This document shows, piece by piece, positions 25,635-35,102 of a stretch of 59,821 nucleotides of DNA. The position numbers and the translations under genes are program-made. Origin of the DNA: an uncultured Eubacteriales bacterium (GTDB lineage Bacteria > Bacillota > Clostridia > Oscillospirales > Oscillospiraceae); NCBI GenBank assembly GCA_900543085.1, contig UQQF01000010.1:1-59821 (forward strand), given 5' to 3'. The notes beneath the pieces were generated by a model. It was given only the letters and a program-made list of their open reading frames with translations, ran no database searches and was not told the origin of the DNA. Position 1 is the stretch's first letter. Each line of letters opens with the position of its first letter.

Positions 25635-27233
25635 TCACTTTATATGCAGTATCCTCGCGAGCTTTTCGCCCTTGGGGATGAGCTTCATATCCTCGTAGGT
25701 GATCGCGCGCAGCAGCACGACCAGCACGAAGTACACTATCACGGCCGCGCCGATGGCCAGCACCATCGCGACGGCGGTCTCCAGCCTTCCGTCGCCGAGG
25801 AAGCGCGCGCCGAGGCCGTAAACCGCCCAGGCCGCAAGCCCCATGGCCGCGCAGCTTATCGCCGGGCGCAGGAAGATGCGCCTGAGCGAGGGCCGCTCGG
25901 GCAGGCGAGCGCACAGGAAGACGTAGTTCATCACGCACATGACGGCGTAGCAGGCCAGCGTGCCTATGGGCGCGCCGACGATGTTTATCTCGGGGTTGGC
26001 GACCAGCACCCAGTTGACCGCGACCTTCACGACGCCGCCGGCCACCATCGAATATATGGGGTACTTCTCGTTGCCGCCCGCCTGCAATATGGCGTTCATC
26101 ATCAGCGCCATGCAGACGAAGAAGCTGGCTATGCCCATGATGGTCAGCAGCTCGCCGCCGGAGGCGTGGCTGCCGGGGTACACCGTGTCCATTATCGGCT
26201 GAGCCAGCACGCTCAGACCCACGCCCATGGGCAGGGCGATCACGACGGCTATGCGCATGGAGTTCTCGGCTATGCGCGAGGCGTCCCTGCTGTGGTGCAG
26301 CGCCATCGCCGCGGCGATGGCCGGCACGACGGATATGGTCAGCGGCGTTATAAAGCTCGCCGGCAGGTTGTAGAGCGTCTGCGCCTTGCCGTAGACGCCG
26401 TAGAGCACCGTGGCCTCCTGATAGGAGAAGCCCGCAGCGTCCTGAAGGCGGCCCATGCACAGGCCGCTGTCCACGAGGTTTATCAGCGAGAGCACGCTCG
26501 AGCCCAGGGTGATGGGTATGCCTATGCGCAGCAGCGTCCTGAGCACCTGTCCCCTGCTGTCCGGCGTATCCGTGCCCAGCGCCCCGCCGGCGTAGCGGCG
26601 GCGCTTGTAGACGAACATGTATATCAGCGCCACCAGGCTGCCCACCGTTACGCCGAAGATGGCTCCGGCGGAGGCGATCGGCAGGCTGTGACCCGCGCTT
26701 GTGAGATACCAGGCCAGCGCCAGGCCGGCCACGACCTTTGCCAGCACCTCCAGCACCTGGCCGACGGTGGTGGGGGTCATGTTCTCATGACCCTGGCAGT
26801 AGCCGCGGTAAGCGCTGGTCAGGCATACCAGCAGCACGGCCGGAGCGAGCACGAAGATGCTCTTGGCCGCCTCTATGTCGTTGAGCGCGTCGGCCAGCTG
26901 GTTCGGGAACAGCGCCATGACCAGCGTGCAGGCGATGCCCAGCACAAAGAACGTCCACCACGCGACCGAGAATATGCGCCGCACCTGATTGTGGCGGCCC
27001 ATCGTGTTCGCCTCGCTTATCATGCGCGAGAGCGCCACGGGCAGACCCGCGGTGGCCAGCGTGAGGAACACGCCGTATATGTTGTAGGCGACCAGGAAGT
27101 GCGCGTAGCCCTCATCGCCGAGGATGTTGCCCAGCGGTATCTTGTAGATAGCACCGAGTATCTTCATTATAACGACGCCGGCGGCCAATATTGCCGCGCC
27201 GTGGAGATAGTTTTGCTTTTTGGGTTCTGCCAA
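25635..27233 (-). CDS. SpoVB/MurJ-like polysaccharide flippase (MOP superfamily)
   Basis: A 532-residue membrane protein with about fourteen helices. The N-terminal signature (GAAILAAGVVIMKILGAIYKIPLGNILGDEG, here only described) and the VALSRMISEA, RGYCQG and NLVDSGL segments are typical of the SpoVB/YabM/YtgP group. These proteins flip lipid-linked wall or spore-cortex precursors. Which lipid is moved is not evident. The position before mazG repeats the conserved yabM-yabN order. AGGAGGA precedes the ATG at 27233. Confidence 0.92.
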   Translation of the reverse strand: MAEPKKQNYLHGAAILAAGVVIMKILGAIYKIPLGNILGDEGYAHFLVAYNIYGVFLTLATAGLPVALSRMISEANTMGRHNQVRRIFSVAWWTFFVLGIACTLVMALFPNQLADALNDIEAAKSIFVLAPAVLLVCLTSAYRGYCQGHENMTPTTVGQVLEVLAKVVAGLALAWYLTSAGHSLPIASAGAIFGVTVGSLVALIYMFVYKRRRYAGGALGTDTPDSRGQVLRTLLRIGIPITLGSSVLSLINLVDSGLCMGRLQDAAGFSYQEATVLYGVYGKAQTLYNLPASFITPLTISVVPAIAAAMALHHSRDASRIAENSMRIAVVIALPMGVGLSVLAQPIMDTVYPGSHASGGELLTIMGIASFFVCMALMMNAILQAGGNEKYPIYSMVAGGVVKVAVNWVLVANPEINIVGAPIGTLACYAVMCVMNYVFLCARLPERPSLRRIFLRPAISCAAMGLAAWAVYGLGARFLGDGRLETAVAMVLAIGAAVIVYFVLVVLLRAITYEDMKLIPKGEKLARILHIK

Positions 27234-27523
27234 AATCCGTTCCTCCTATCCAGTCCAGGCGGCACCGTTTGCCTACTCTACACTAAAATTATGAAAAAAT
27301 CAAGTAATTATGCCGTTTGTCTGCGCCCTGACAGCTAATTTGTGCATTATAGAGACGGATGGCCCACACTTTTGTTTCCATTGACGGGCGAAGAATACCC
27401 CGCACGGGTATACTGACCGCTCCCTCCCCCCGCAGCGCTCCTTGCGCTGCGGGGCTGATATATGATAATGTATAGTCCACGGCCGCGCTGCGCGGCGCTA
27501 TCCAACGCGAGGAGGTATATAAC
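27234..27523. other. Divergent intergenic region with a hairpin
   Basis: The 290-base gap separates the flippase (left) and nucleotidyltransferase (right). A GC-rich hairpin, CCCCGCAGCGC/GCGCTGCGGGG (27428-27454), lacks a T-tract. No clear promoter pair, riboswitch or small gene was recognised. Confidence 0.5.
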
Positions 27524-28174
27524 ATGCAACTGGACAAGTGGCTGGGGCTGTGGCGCGAGGCCGTCGAGGGCGAGTTCGGCGCACAGCGCGTGTACTTCAT
27601 GGGCATACAGGGCTCCCGGGCGCGCGGAGAGGCGCGCGAGGAAAGCGACATAGACGTCGTGCTGATACTCGACGCTCTGACTGCCGACGATGCGGAGCGC
27701 TACCGCAAGTGCGTCGCGTCGCTGCCGGAGCGCGACAAGCTCTGCGGCTTCGTCTCCGGCCGGCGCGAGCTGGAGCGCTGGCTGCCGGAGGAGCTGTTCT
27801 CCTTCTGCCTGGACACGCTGCCTGTCTACGGCTCGCTGGACGAGCCGGCCGGGCGCGTGGGCGCGCAGGACGTGCGCAGGGCGGCGCTCGGCTCTGTCTG
27901 CGGCATATACCACGCCTGCGTGCACAACCTCATACACGCACGCAGCGCGGATGCGCTCGCGGAGCTATATAAGTCCGCCTTCTTCGCGCTGCGAGCCATA
28001 CACTGCGTCGAGACCGGCGAGCGGCTGCGCTCGCGCGCCGAGCTGCTCTCTCGCCGCCCGGAGGCCGAGCGCGACCTCATAGAGAGCGCGCCCGCCGGGG
28101 ACTTCGACGCCGCTTCCGCCCGGCTGCTGGCCTGGGCGTCGGAGCAGATAACCGCGCTGGGCGGCGGAGCCTGA
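27524..28174 (+). CDS. Nucleotidyltransferase-domain protein
   Basis: The product has 216 residues. The N-terminal third carries the polymerase-beta nucleotidyltransferase motif GSRARGEAREESDIDVVLI, with the paired aspartates that bind metal. The rest is helical and resembles substrate-binding or HEPN-like helices of aminoglycoside or minimal nucleotidyltransferases (YHACVHNLIHARSADALAELYKSAFFALRAIH). Transfer of AMP or a similar group is expected; the acceptor is unknown. GAGGAGG precedes the ATG. It could act alone, since no antitoxin partner is adjacent. Confidence 0.8.
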   Translation: MQLDKWLGLWREAVEGEFGAQRVYFMGIQGSRARGEAREESDIDVVLILDALTADDAERYRKCVASLPERDKLCGFVSGRRELERWLPEELFSFCLDTLPVYGSLDEPAGRVGAQDVRRAALGSVCGIYHACVHNLIHARSADALAELYKSAFFALRAIHCVETGERLRSRAELLSRRPEAERDLIESAPAGDFDAASARLLAWASEQITALGGGA

Positions 28175-28220
28175 GGCGCGCAAGTCACACAATTTTTACA
28201 GGCGGGTATCAATACTTTAC

Positions 28221-28249
28221 TTGTAAGCTCGGGGAGAATATTGTATAAT
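28221..28249 (+). promoter_or_regulatory. Promoter of pyk
   Basis: TTGTAA (28221-28226), 17 bases, TATAAT (28244-28249); the leader is about 25 bases. Confidence 0.85.
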
Positions 28250-28281
28250 AAATAACGAACTATTTTTTGGAGGGATATCCC

Positions 28282-29697
28282 TTGAGAAAAACTAAGATAA
28301 TCTGCACCATGGGACCTGCGGTGGACAACGAGGAGAAGCTGCGCGCCCTGATGCTTGCCGGCATGGACGCCGCCCGCTTCAACTTCTCCCACGGCACCCA
28401 TGAGAGCCACCTGGCGCTGCTCACCAAGGTCAAGCGTGTGCGCGACGAGCTGGGCGCCGCCGTGGCCACGATTCTGGACACCAAGGGACCCGAAATCAGA
28501 GTGAAGACCTTTGCCTCCGGCTCGGTCACACTCGCGGAGGGCGGGACGTTTACCCTTACCACCAGAGACGTGCCCGGCGACGAGAGCTGTGTCTCCGTCA
28601 CCTATTCCAACCTGCACAACGAGCTGAAGCCCGGCTGCCGCGTGCTCATCGACGACGGACTCATCGAGCTGCGCGTGGAGGAAGTCCGCGGCCAGGACAT
28701 CGTGTGTGCCGTTGCCTGCGGCGGGTCGCTGTCCAGCAACAAGAGCATCAACATCCCCGACGTGCACATCCAGCTCCCCTCACTCACGGAGAAGGACAAG
28801 GAAGATCTGCGCTTCGCCGTGGAGCAGGACTTCGACTTTGTCGCCGCGTCCTTTGTGCGCAAGGCCTCCGACGTGGAGGACATCCGCGCCTGCCTCAAGG
28901 AGTACGGCGGCGAGCACATCCGCATCATATCCAAGATAGAGAACAGCGAGGGCGTGGAGAACCTCGACGAGATCATCGCGGCCAGCGACGGACTGATGGT
29001 CGCGCGCGGCGACCTGGGCGTCGAGATACCCGCCTACGAGGTGCCCATCCTGCAAAAGACCATGATAAAGAAGACCAGCATGGCAGGCAAGCCTGTCATC
29101 ACGGCCACGCAGATGCTGGACTCCATGATCCGCAACCCGCGCCCCACGCGCGCCGAGGTGTCGGACGTGGCCAATGCCGTGTTCGACGGCACCAGCTGCG
29201 TCATGCTCTCCGGCGAGACTGCGTCCGGCAAGTACCCGCTCGAGGCCGTGCAGACGATGGTGGACACCATCCGCGCCGCCGAGCTGGCCACGGACTACTG
29301 GGGACGCTTCCGCCGCTTTGAGTTCAAGCCCGGCCGCGACATAAACGACGCCGTCACCCACGCCAGCTGCCAGACGGCCATGGATCTGGAGGCGGACGCC
29401 ATACTCACCCCCACGCAGACGGGTCACACCGCGCGCATGATCTCGCGCTTCCGCCCCGCCTGTCCCATCGTGGCCTTCACCACGACCGAGCGGGCGCGCC
29501 GCCAGCTGGCCATCTCCTGGGGCGTCAGGCCGCTGCTGGCCGGATACGTGGACTCCACCGACCGCCTTTTCTCCATGTGCGTGCAGAGCGCGCTCAAGGA
29601 GGGCGCCGTGGAGAGCGGACAGATGGTCGTCATCACCGCCGGCATACCGATAGGCCTCGCGGGCAGCACCAACCTCATAAAGGCTCAGGTAGTCTGA
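28282..29697 (+). CDS. pyk: Pyruvate kinase
   Basis: The 471-residue enzyme converts phosphoenolpyruvate and ADP to pyruvate and ATP. The N-terminus RKTKIICTMGPA, the substrate residues in NFSHG, the IISKIENSEGV lysine motif, the GDLGVE loop and TATQMLDSM are all present, followed by the C-terminal allosteric domain. The Firmicutes-type extra C-terminal PEP-utiliser domain is missing. The TTG at 28282 is chosen because GGAGGG lies 7 bases before it; the earlier TTG at 28267 overlaps that site. Confidence 0.97.
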   Translation: MRKTKIICTMGPAVDNEEKLRALMLAGMDAARFNFSHGTHESHLALLTKVKRVRDELGAAVATILDTKGPEIRVKTFASGSVTLAEGGTFTLTTRDVPGDESCVSVTYSNLHNELKPGCRVLIDDGLIELRVEEVRGQDIVCAVACGGSLSSNKSINIPDVHIQLPSLTEKDKEDLRFAVEQDFDFVAASFVRKASDVEDIRACLKEYGGEHIRIISKIENSEGVENLDEIIAASDGLMVARGDLGVEIPAYEVPILQKTMIKKTSMAGKPVITATQMLDSMIRNPRPTRAEVSDVANAVFDGTSCVMLSGETASGKYPLEAVQTMVDTIRAAELATDYWGRFRRFEFKPGRDINDAVTHASCQTAMDLEADAILTPTQTGHTARMISRFRPACPIVAFTTTERARRQLAISWGVRPLLAGYVDSTDRLFSMCVQSALKEGAVESGQMVVITAGIPIGLAGSTNLIKAQVV

Positions 29698-29710
29698 GCG
29701 GCATACATAC

Positions 29711-29750
29711 AAAAGCAGCCGGGGAGCGGTATCCCCGGCTGCTGCTTTTT
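29711..29750. terminator. Terminator between pyk and the PQQ-repeat gene
   Basis: AGCAGCCGGGGA pairs with TCCCCGGCTGCT, flanked by AAAA and TTTTT, so it works for both convergent transcripts. Confidence 0.85.
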
Positions 29751-29755
29751 GTCTT

Positions 29756-31564
29756 TTACGTGAGCTGTACGCCCCATATGGCGCCGTTGCGGTGGCCGAC
29801 AACAATCCAGTTGTTGTACACCGCCGGGCTGGCCTCGAACTTGCCGGAGCAGTTCATCGAGTCGAGCTGAGTGCCGGTCAGGCCGTCCAGCAGGTACATG
29901 TACTGCCCGAGCGTGCAGTAGATGACGTAGCCGTTGCCGTCCTGGTCGTACACCACGGTGGGCGTCGACCAGCTGTACACCTGCGTGTTCATCGTCCAGG
30001 CCTCGGAGCCGTCGGACTTGTTCAGCGCCAGGAGGGTGCCGCCCTCGCCGGTCGGATAGCGCGCCATGGAGAGGTAGATGAGTCCGTCCAGGCTGCCCTG
30101 GCCGAGCGCTATGCTGCTCTGCGCGCCGCCGGAAAGGCCGTCGGCGCTGTAGCAGGTGTAGCTGACCTGCCAGACTATCTCGCCGGTCTCCGCGTCTATC
30201 TTCCACACCGGCACCTCGGCCGTCGTCCAGCTGCGCCAGCCCAGGTGGTAGCTGGTGCTGATATACAGGTACGGGTGCCCGTCCTCGAAGTCCAGCACGG
30301 GCGTACAGTTGGAGTCGTCCTCTATGTCCTGCACCCACACCAGCTCCAGGGTGTTCAGGTTGAGGCACATCAGGTTGCCGCTGTTGTCGGCCATGAAGAT
30401 GTGACCCTGCCAGACTATGGGCGAGGCCTCAAAGCCCAGATACCAGCCTCTGTCGCGGTTGTTGGTGCTCTGATAGCGCCACTTGACCGTGCGGGTGGGG
30501 TTGACGCTTATCGTGCCGGCCTCCTCGTCGTACTCCGTGCCGAGCGTTATGATGTACAGCACGCCGTTCTCGCCCGCCCAGATGAGCTTATCCGTGTCCG
30601 CGTCTATCAGCGGCGCGGCGTCGTACATCGGCCAGTTGCGCAGCGCAAAGGTGTCGCCGGTGCCGCCGAACTCATAGAGCACGCTGCCGTCTATAAGGCT
30701 TATTATGGACACGTGGCTCCTGGAGGTGTTGTAGCCGCTGCCGATGTAGAGCAGCGGATATCCGCGCGGGTCGAGCGTGCCGGTGCCCTTGTAGGTCAGA
30801 CCCATGTACATCGGGTCGCGCGTCTCCTTGCCCGTCTCCAGCTCGAGGAAATAGACGTAGCCGTCCATGGAGGGGTAGATGACCTCCACCAGCGTCTCCT
30901 GGTTCCTCGCCCAGTCGTGCATGTTGGTCATTATCTGCCGCGTCTCATACGGCCACTCGGCAATGAGCGGCTGGCCTGTCCAGCCGTTGCCGGACCAATA
31001 GGCGCCGTCCATGGGATCCATGAGCGAGCCGGTGGCGTGCGTCCAGTAGCTGCCGAACTGCTTTTGCGTCATGGTGGCAGTGCCGTAGTTGCCGCCCGAG
31101 CGCAGGTTGTTGCCGCGGAAGGTTATCACGCCGGGCAGCAGGGAGTACTCCTCGCTGTAGCCCATATAGATGCCCGTGTCGTCCTCATATGTCTCGCCGT
31201 CGGCCAGGCGGGTGCCGTCCACCTCGATGGCAGTGCCCACGATGTAGTTCGAGGGCTGGGTGGAGTCCACCGCGTGCGGCTCAAAGGGCTCCGGCGTCGG
31301 CTCGGGAGTCGGCTCCGGCGTGCCCGTGGGCACGGGCTCGGTGGGAGTGGGCGCGACGTCGCCGGTCGGCTGAACCAGGCCGTCGCCCGTGTCCGCCGGG
31401 CAGCTGTCCGGGTCGTAGGTCGCGTTCCTGTAGACGATGAATATCAGGAGTATCACCAGCGCGGCAAAGACGACGCCCATGACTATAGTGCGGGCCGTCG
31501 ACTGCGATGCGCGCGGAGCTCCGCTCCGACTGTTGCTTCTCTTTTTCCCTGAAGGCATTTTCAT
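29756..31564 (-). CDS. Membrane-anchored PQQ-like beta-propeller protein
   Basis: The 602-residue product has a basic cytoplasmic N-terminus, one membrane helix (IVMGVVFAALVILLIFIVY, about 27-45), a Pro/Thr/Glu linker (TPEPTPEPTPEP) and a large extracellular domain of repeated PQQ/YVTN-type blades (DGSVLYEFGGTGD, GNLMCLNLNTLELVWVQDI, SDGSEAWTMNT). Such propellers act as scaffolds or ligand binders; no quinone enzyme motif is seen. The rhomboid-like membrane gene lies just upstream on the same strand (40-base gap), so they may share a transcript. Confidence 0.8.
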   Translation of the reverse strand: MKMPSGKKRSNSRSGAPRASQSTARTIVMGVVFAALVILLIFIVYRNATYDPDSCPADTGDGLVQPTGDVAPTPTEPVPTGTPEPTPEPTPEPFEPHAVDSTQPSNYIVGTAIEVDGTRLADGETYEDDTGIYMGYSEEYSLLPGVITFRGNNLRSGGNYGTATMTQKQFGSYWTHATGSLMDPMDGAYWSGNGWTGQPLIAEWPYETRQIMTNMHDWARNQETLVEVIYPSMDGYVYFLELETGKETRDPMYMGLTYKGTGTLDPRGYPLLYIGSGYNTSRSHVSIISLIDGSVLYEFGGTGDTFALRNWPMYDAAPLIDADTDKLIWAGENGVLYIITLGTEYDEEAGTISVNPTRTVKWRYQSTNNRDRGWYLGFEASPIVWQGHIFMADNSGNLMCLNLNTLELVWVQDIEDDSNCTPVLDFEDGHPYLYISTSYHLGWRSWTTAEVPVWKIDAETGEIVWQVSYTCYSADGLSGGAQSSIALGQGSLDGLIYLSMARYPTGEGGTLLALNKSDGSEAWTMNTQVYSWSTPTVVYDQDGNGYVIYCTLGQYMYLLDGLTGTQLDSMNCSGKFEASPAVYNNWIVVGHRNGAIWGVQLT

Positions 31565-31604
31565 TACACCACCGGTTTAATTTCTATGTCCGGCCATGTC
31601 CGGT

Positions 31605-32462
31605 TTATTCCGTGAAGTGGACGTGGTTGTTTATGTGATCCTGGCAGAAGCAGTGCACTCCCACGCAGCGGGAGCAGTAGCGGAACTCCAGGTCGGGGTA
31701 GTCCGTATCCGTCCGGCCGCAGACCGCGCACTTGCGGGTGTAGCCCCTGGTCTTCTGCTCGTAGTTTATCTTCCTGGCCTCGCGCTTGAAGTTGATGGTC
31801 TTGGCGCGCTGCCGGCGGCTTCCCGGCCGTATCATCTGCATCAGCGTGTCGCCGCAGAACAGGAAATAGTTGAGCATGGCCACCAGCGGCAGGAAGCTCA
31901 TCATGCCCATGCCCCTTCCGAGGTCGGAGAAAATCGCGTAGACAAAGTAGAGCGCGTCTACCAGCGCCAGCCACTTTATCTTTATGGGTATGATGTAGAA
32001 CACCAGCACCATGTTGTCCGGGAACAGCGTGGCAAAGGCGAAGAACATGCTGAGATTTATATAGTTGGAGGTCATCGCATACGACCTGCCCGTGACAAAG
32101 TACGTGATGAAGCCGTATATGACCGTCATCAGCATGCCCATGAGATAGTATATGGTGAACCTGCCGGGACCCCACTGCCTCTCCAGCGCGGAGCCGATGA
32201 AATAGTAGAAGTACAAAAACAGCAGCAGCCACAGTCCGCTGCTCTGCGGTATGAAGATGAATGTTATAAGCCGCCATATCTGGCCGTGCAGCACGGCGTT
32301 GGCGTCGAACGCCAGGTAGTACTCAAGCCTCCCCGTGGTGTCCATCGCGCCCAGTAGCCAGACTGCCAGCGTGCCGAACACGACAAAGAGCATGAGGTTA
32401 TTTATCCCAAAGCGCGGATGCCTGTAGCAGAACATATCCACCCGCTTCATGAAACCTCGCAT
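31605..32462 (-). CDS. Rhomboid-like membrane protein with C-terminal zinc ribbon
   Basis: The 285-residue protein has six hydrophobic helices arranged as in rhomboids (WRLITFIFIPQ, FLYFYYFIGSALERQWG, YYLMGMLMTV) and a soluble tail with CAVCGRTDTDYP...YCSRCVGVHCFCQDH, a Cys/His-rich zinc-binding knuckle. The rhomboid protease GxSG motif in helix 4 is not present (NLSMFFAFATLF), nor is a clear catalytic His, so it looks like an inactive, derlin-like member. AGGAGG lies 8 bases upstream of the ATG. Its role may be chaperoning or assembling membrane proteins, which is inference. Confidence 0.8.
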   Translation of the reverse strand: MRGFMKRVDMFCYRHPRFGINNLMLFVVFGTLAVWLLGAMDTTGRLEYYLAFDANAVLHGQIWRLITFIFIPQSSGLWLLLFLYFYYFIGSALERQWGPGRFTIYYLMGMLMTVIYGFITYFVTGRSYAMTSNYINLSMFFAFATLFPDNMVLVFYIIPIKIKWLALVDALYFVYAIFSDLGRGMGMMSFLPLVAMLNYFLFCGDTLMQMIRPGSRRQRAKTINFKREARKINYEQKTRGYTRKCAVCGRTDTDYPDLEFRYCSRCVGVHCFCQDHINNHVHFTE

Positions 32463-32603
32463 TTACAGTCCTCCTAAATCGATTTTGAGGCAAACAACAT
32501 AGTACCACATATGCGGGCGTTTTTCCAGCTATATTTGTAAACTTGCATCCCGGCCTCAGGCGTGGTATAATTCCCTAGCATTTCAGACAGGATGTGACCA
32601 GAT

Positions 32604-33290
32604 ATGCCTTTTTCCGAAGCCACGCTGGACTTCATGGCGCTCAACCGCGTGATGAACTCGCGCGAGTGGTTCCATGAGCACCGGGACGAATATCTCTCGC
32701 TGGTAGTGGAGCCTATTGCCGAGCTCGTAGAGGACATGGCGCCGGAGATGTGGAAGATAGACCCCTCGCTCATAATCATACCCAAGGTGGGCAAGAGCAT
32801 TTCCCGCATCTGGCGCGACACTCGCCGCGGTCCGGAGCTGCCCATTTACCGCGACGTCATGTGGATAACGCTGCTGCGCGCCAAGTACGAGGGCTACCCC
32901 AGCTTCTGGTTCGAGTTCTCGCCCAGGTGTCTGCGCTGGGGCTGCGGCTGGTACCAGACCGACCCCGCGATAATGGACTGCATACGCGGCATGATACTCT
33001 CGCACGACCCGGACTGGCGCGCCGCACTCGCCGCGTTCGAAGCGCAGAAGGTCTTCCGCCTGGACGACGAGCGCTATAAGCGCTCCCGCCACCCCGACGC
33101 GCCGGAAAACGAGCGCGCCTGGCTCGACCAAAAGAGCCTCTGCCTCACACACGAGGAGACGAAGCTCGACCGGCTCTACTCCGACAAGCTCGCCGCCACG
33201 CTCACGCGGGATTTCAGGCGCATCGCCCCGGTGTACGAGTTTTTCCTCAAGGCCGTGGGACTGGCCAGGCTCAAAGACCACGTCAATTGA
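32604..33290 (+). CDS. DUF2461-family protein
   Basis: A 228-residue protein with the DUF2461 (TIGR02453) pattern: NSREWFHEHRDEYLSLVVEPIAELVEDMAP near the start and ISRIWRDTRR, where the family's conserved RDTR occurs. No catalytic motif is known. No close partner is on the same strand; a promoter and SAM riboswitch follow it. The usual GGAGG is poor here (AGGATGTG), but the ATG at 32604 matches the family N-terminus. Confidence 0.8.
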   Translation: MPFSEATLDFMALNRVMNSREWFHEHRDEYLSLVVEPIAELVEDMAPEMWKIDPSLIIIPKVGKSISRIWRDTRRGPELPIYRDVMWITLLRAKYEGYPSFWFEFSPRCLRWGCGWYQTDPAIMDCIRGMILSHDPDWRAALAAFEAQKVFRLDDERYKRSRHPDAPENERAWLDQKSLCLTHEETKLDRLYSDKLAATLTRDFRRIAPVYEFFLKAVGLARLKDHVN

Positions 33291-33340
33291 CGTAAACCCC
33301 TTTATTTTGTTCCCGATGGACATTTTTTCTGCTTTGAGTA

Positions 33341-33368
33341 TTGACAAATCCCCGCCCGGTAGTATAAT
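33341..33368 (+). promoter_or_regulatory. Promoter of the SAM riboswitch-metK unit
   Basis: TTGACA (33341-33346), 16 bases, TATAAT (33363-33368), ending about 20 bases before the riboswitch. Confidence 0.85.
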
Positions 33369-33390
33369 ACTCACGCACAATTAAATCAGC

Positions 33391-33532
33391 CTTATCAAGA
33401 GTGGCGGAGGGACCGGCCCTGTGAAGCCCGGCAACCTGCTTTCAGCAAGGTGCCAAATCCGGCGGTGTATTATCGAAAGATGAGGACAACTCAACTGCAA
33501 CAGCCGCCGGCTCTCGCCGGCGGCTTTTTTGC
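33391..33532 (+). promoter_or_regulatory. SAM-I (S-box) riboswitch and terminator
   Basis: The conserved S-box pattern is present: CTTATCAAGAGTGG, GGAGGGAC, GGCCCTGTGAAGCCC, GGCAACC, and a final GAAAGATGAG arm (to about 33486). A terminator, GCCGCCGG/CCGGCGGC plus T6, follows at 33502-33530. SAM binding should stop transcription before metK. Confidence 0.95.
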
Positions 33533-33603
33533 GCCGGAGCGCGTTCCCCGCGCCCTCTGATATGGCGGGCGGAAAAGCATATTATTAAAAAGGAGATATA
33601 TAA

Positions 33604-34788
33604 ATGGCACACTATCTGTTTACTTCCGAATCCGTTACCGAAGGACATCCCGACAAGGTCTGCGACCAGATTTCCGACGCCGTGCTCGACGCCATCCTCG
33701 AGAAGGACCCCAACGGCCACGTGGCCTGCGAGTGCACCGCCACCACCGGCATGGTGTACATCATGGGCGAGATCTCCACCAGCTGCTACGTCGACATCCC
33801 CAAGATAGCCCGCGGCGTACTCAAGGACATAGGCTATGACGACGCCGCCTACGGCTTCGACTGCAACACATGCGCCGTCGTGACCGCCATCGACGAGCAG
33901 AGCGGCGATATAGCCATGGGCGTCAACGAGAGCCTGGAGCTGAAAGAGGGCGCCACCGGCGACGACCTCACCAACGGCGCCGGCGACCAGGGCATGATGT
34001 TCGGCTACGCCTGCGACGAGACTCCCGAGCTGATGCCCCTGCCCATCTCCCTCGCCCACAAGATGGCCCGCCGCCTCGCCGAGGTGCGCAAGAGCGGTCT
34101 GCTGACCTACCTGCGCCCCGACGGCAAGACCCAGGTCACCATCGAGTACGACGAGAACAGCAAGCCCGTGCGCGTCGACACCGTCGTCGTCTCCACCCAG
34201 CACGACGAGGGCGTCAGCCTGGAGCAGATCCGCGCCGACATGATTGAGTACGTCATCAAGCCCACCGTCCCCGCCGAGCTGGACAAGGGCGACATCAAGT
34301 ATTATGTCAACCCGACCGGCCGTTTCGTCAAGGGCGGCCCCGCCGCTGACTCCGGACTCACCGGCCGCAAGATCATCGTCGACACCTACGGCGGCAGCGC
34401 GCCCCACGGCGGCGGCTGCTTCTCCGGCAAGGATCCCACGAAGGTCGACCGCAGCGCCACCTATGCCGCGCGCTACGTGGCCAAGAACATCGTCGCCGCC
34501 GGCCTCGCCCACCGCTGCCAGGTTCAGATCGCCTACGCCATCGGCGTGGCCAACCCCGTCAGCGTGAACGTCACCACCTTCGGCACCGGCAAGGTCTCCG
34601 ACCACGTGCTGGAGCAGGCGGTCAACAAGGTGTTCGACCTGCGCCCGAGTGCCATAATCCGCGACCTGGAGCTGAAGAAGCCCCAGTACAAGGCTCTCGC
34701 CGCCTACGGACACATGGGCCGCGAAGACCTGAATGTCGCCTGGGAGCGCACCGACCGCGTCGAAGCCCTTCGCGCCGCCGTCGAGTGA
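33604..34788 (+). CDS. metK: S-adenosylmethionine synthetase
   Basis: The 394-residue enzyme makes SAM from methionine and ATP. Visible are the N-terminal [21 protein letters not shown] motif, [12 protein letters not shown], the [21 protein letters not shown] substrate loop and ISVN-like C-terminal region. Length and residues are normal. AAGGAGA precedes the ATG. It is controlled by the SAM riboswitch upstream. Downstream lies repeat B2 and the convergent serA gene. Confidence 0.98.
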   Translation: MAHYLFTSESVTEGHPDKVCDQISDAVLDAILEKDPNGHVACECTATTGMVYIMGEISTSCYVDIPKIARGVLKDIGYDDAAYGFDCNTCAVVTAIDEQSGDIAMGVNESLELKEGATGDDLTNGAGDQGMMFGYACDETPELMPLPISLAHKMARRLAEVRKSGLLTYLRPDGKTQVTIEYDENSKPVRVDTVVVSTQHDEGVSLEQIRADMIEYVIKPTVPAELDKGDIKYYVNPTGRFVKGGPAADSGLTGRKIIVDTYGGSAPHGGGCFSGKDPTKVDRSATYAARYVAKNIVAAGLAHRCQVQIAYAIGVANPVSVNVTTFGTGKVSDHVLEQAVNKVFDLRPSAIIRDLELKKPQYKALAAYGHMGREDLNVAWERTDRVEALRAAVE

Positions 34789-34802
34789 GAACATAAAAAT
34801 AA

Positions 34803-34835
34803 GACCGGCGTCCGCAAAACTGCGGACGCCGGTTC
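34803..34835. terminator. Left copy of the duplicated terminator at B2
   Basis: ACCGGCGTCCGCA pairs with TGCGGACGCCGGT around loop AAAC. The right copy at about 35067-35102 has the same arms. Confidence 0.9.
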
Positions 34836-34837
34836 GA

Positions 34838-35057
34838 CTGTCAAAAAAGACCTCGACGGCCTTTTTTGACAACAAAGTCCCCCGGCCGCGAACGGCCGAT
34901 GGAGACCGACACTACGCTCTGCGCCTCGGTTGTCCGCCAAAGGCGGCCAATTCGACGCTCGCTTCGCGAGAAGTATTTTCGGCGACGTACACGCCGCCGC
35001 CGAAAATGATCCCAGTCCCTTTCGCGCCCATAGGGCGCGAAACTCTGCGAGGCTTTT
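34838..35057 (+). repeat. Intergenic structured repeat, family B, copy 2
   Basis: A 220-bp copy in the opposite orientation to B1 and B3, with the shared-loop hairpin at 34975-35007 (loop GACGTACACGCCGCC at 34984-34998). It lies between the convergent metK and serA genes, inside a duplicated terminator. One stem, TTGTCCGCC/GGCGGCCAA, carries a mismatch. Confidence 0.9.
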
Positions 35058-35066
35058 TAACAAGAT

Positions 35067-35102
35067 GACCGGCGTCCGCAGTTTTGCGGACGCCGGTTTT
35101 TT
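35067..35102. terminator. Right copy of the duplicated terminator at B2
   Basis: Same arms as the left copy, loop GTTT, then T6. The loop is the reverse complement of the left loop, so this copy equals the left one inverted. Confidence 0.9.
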
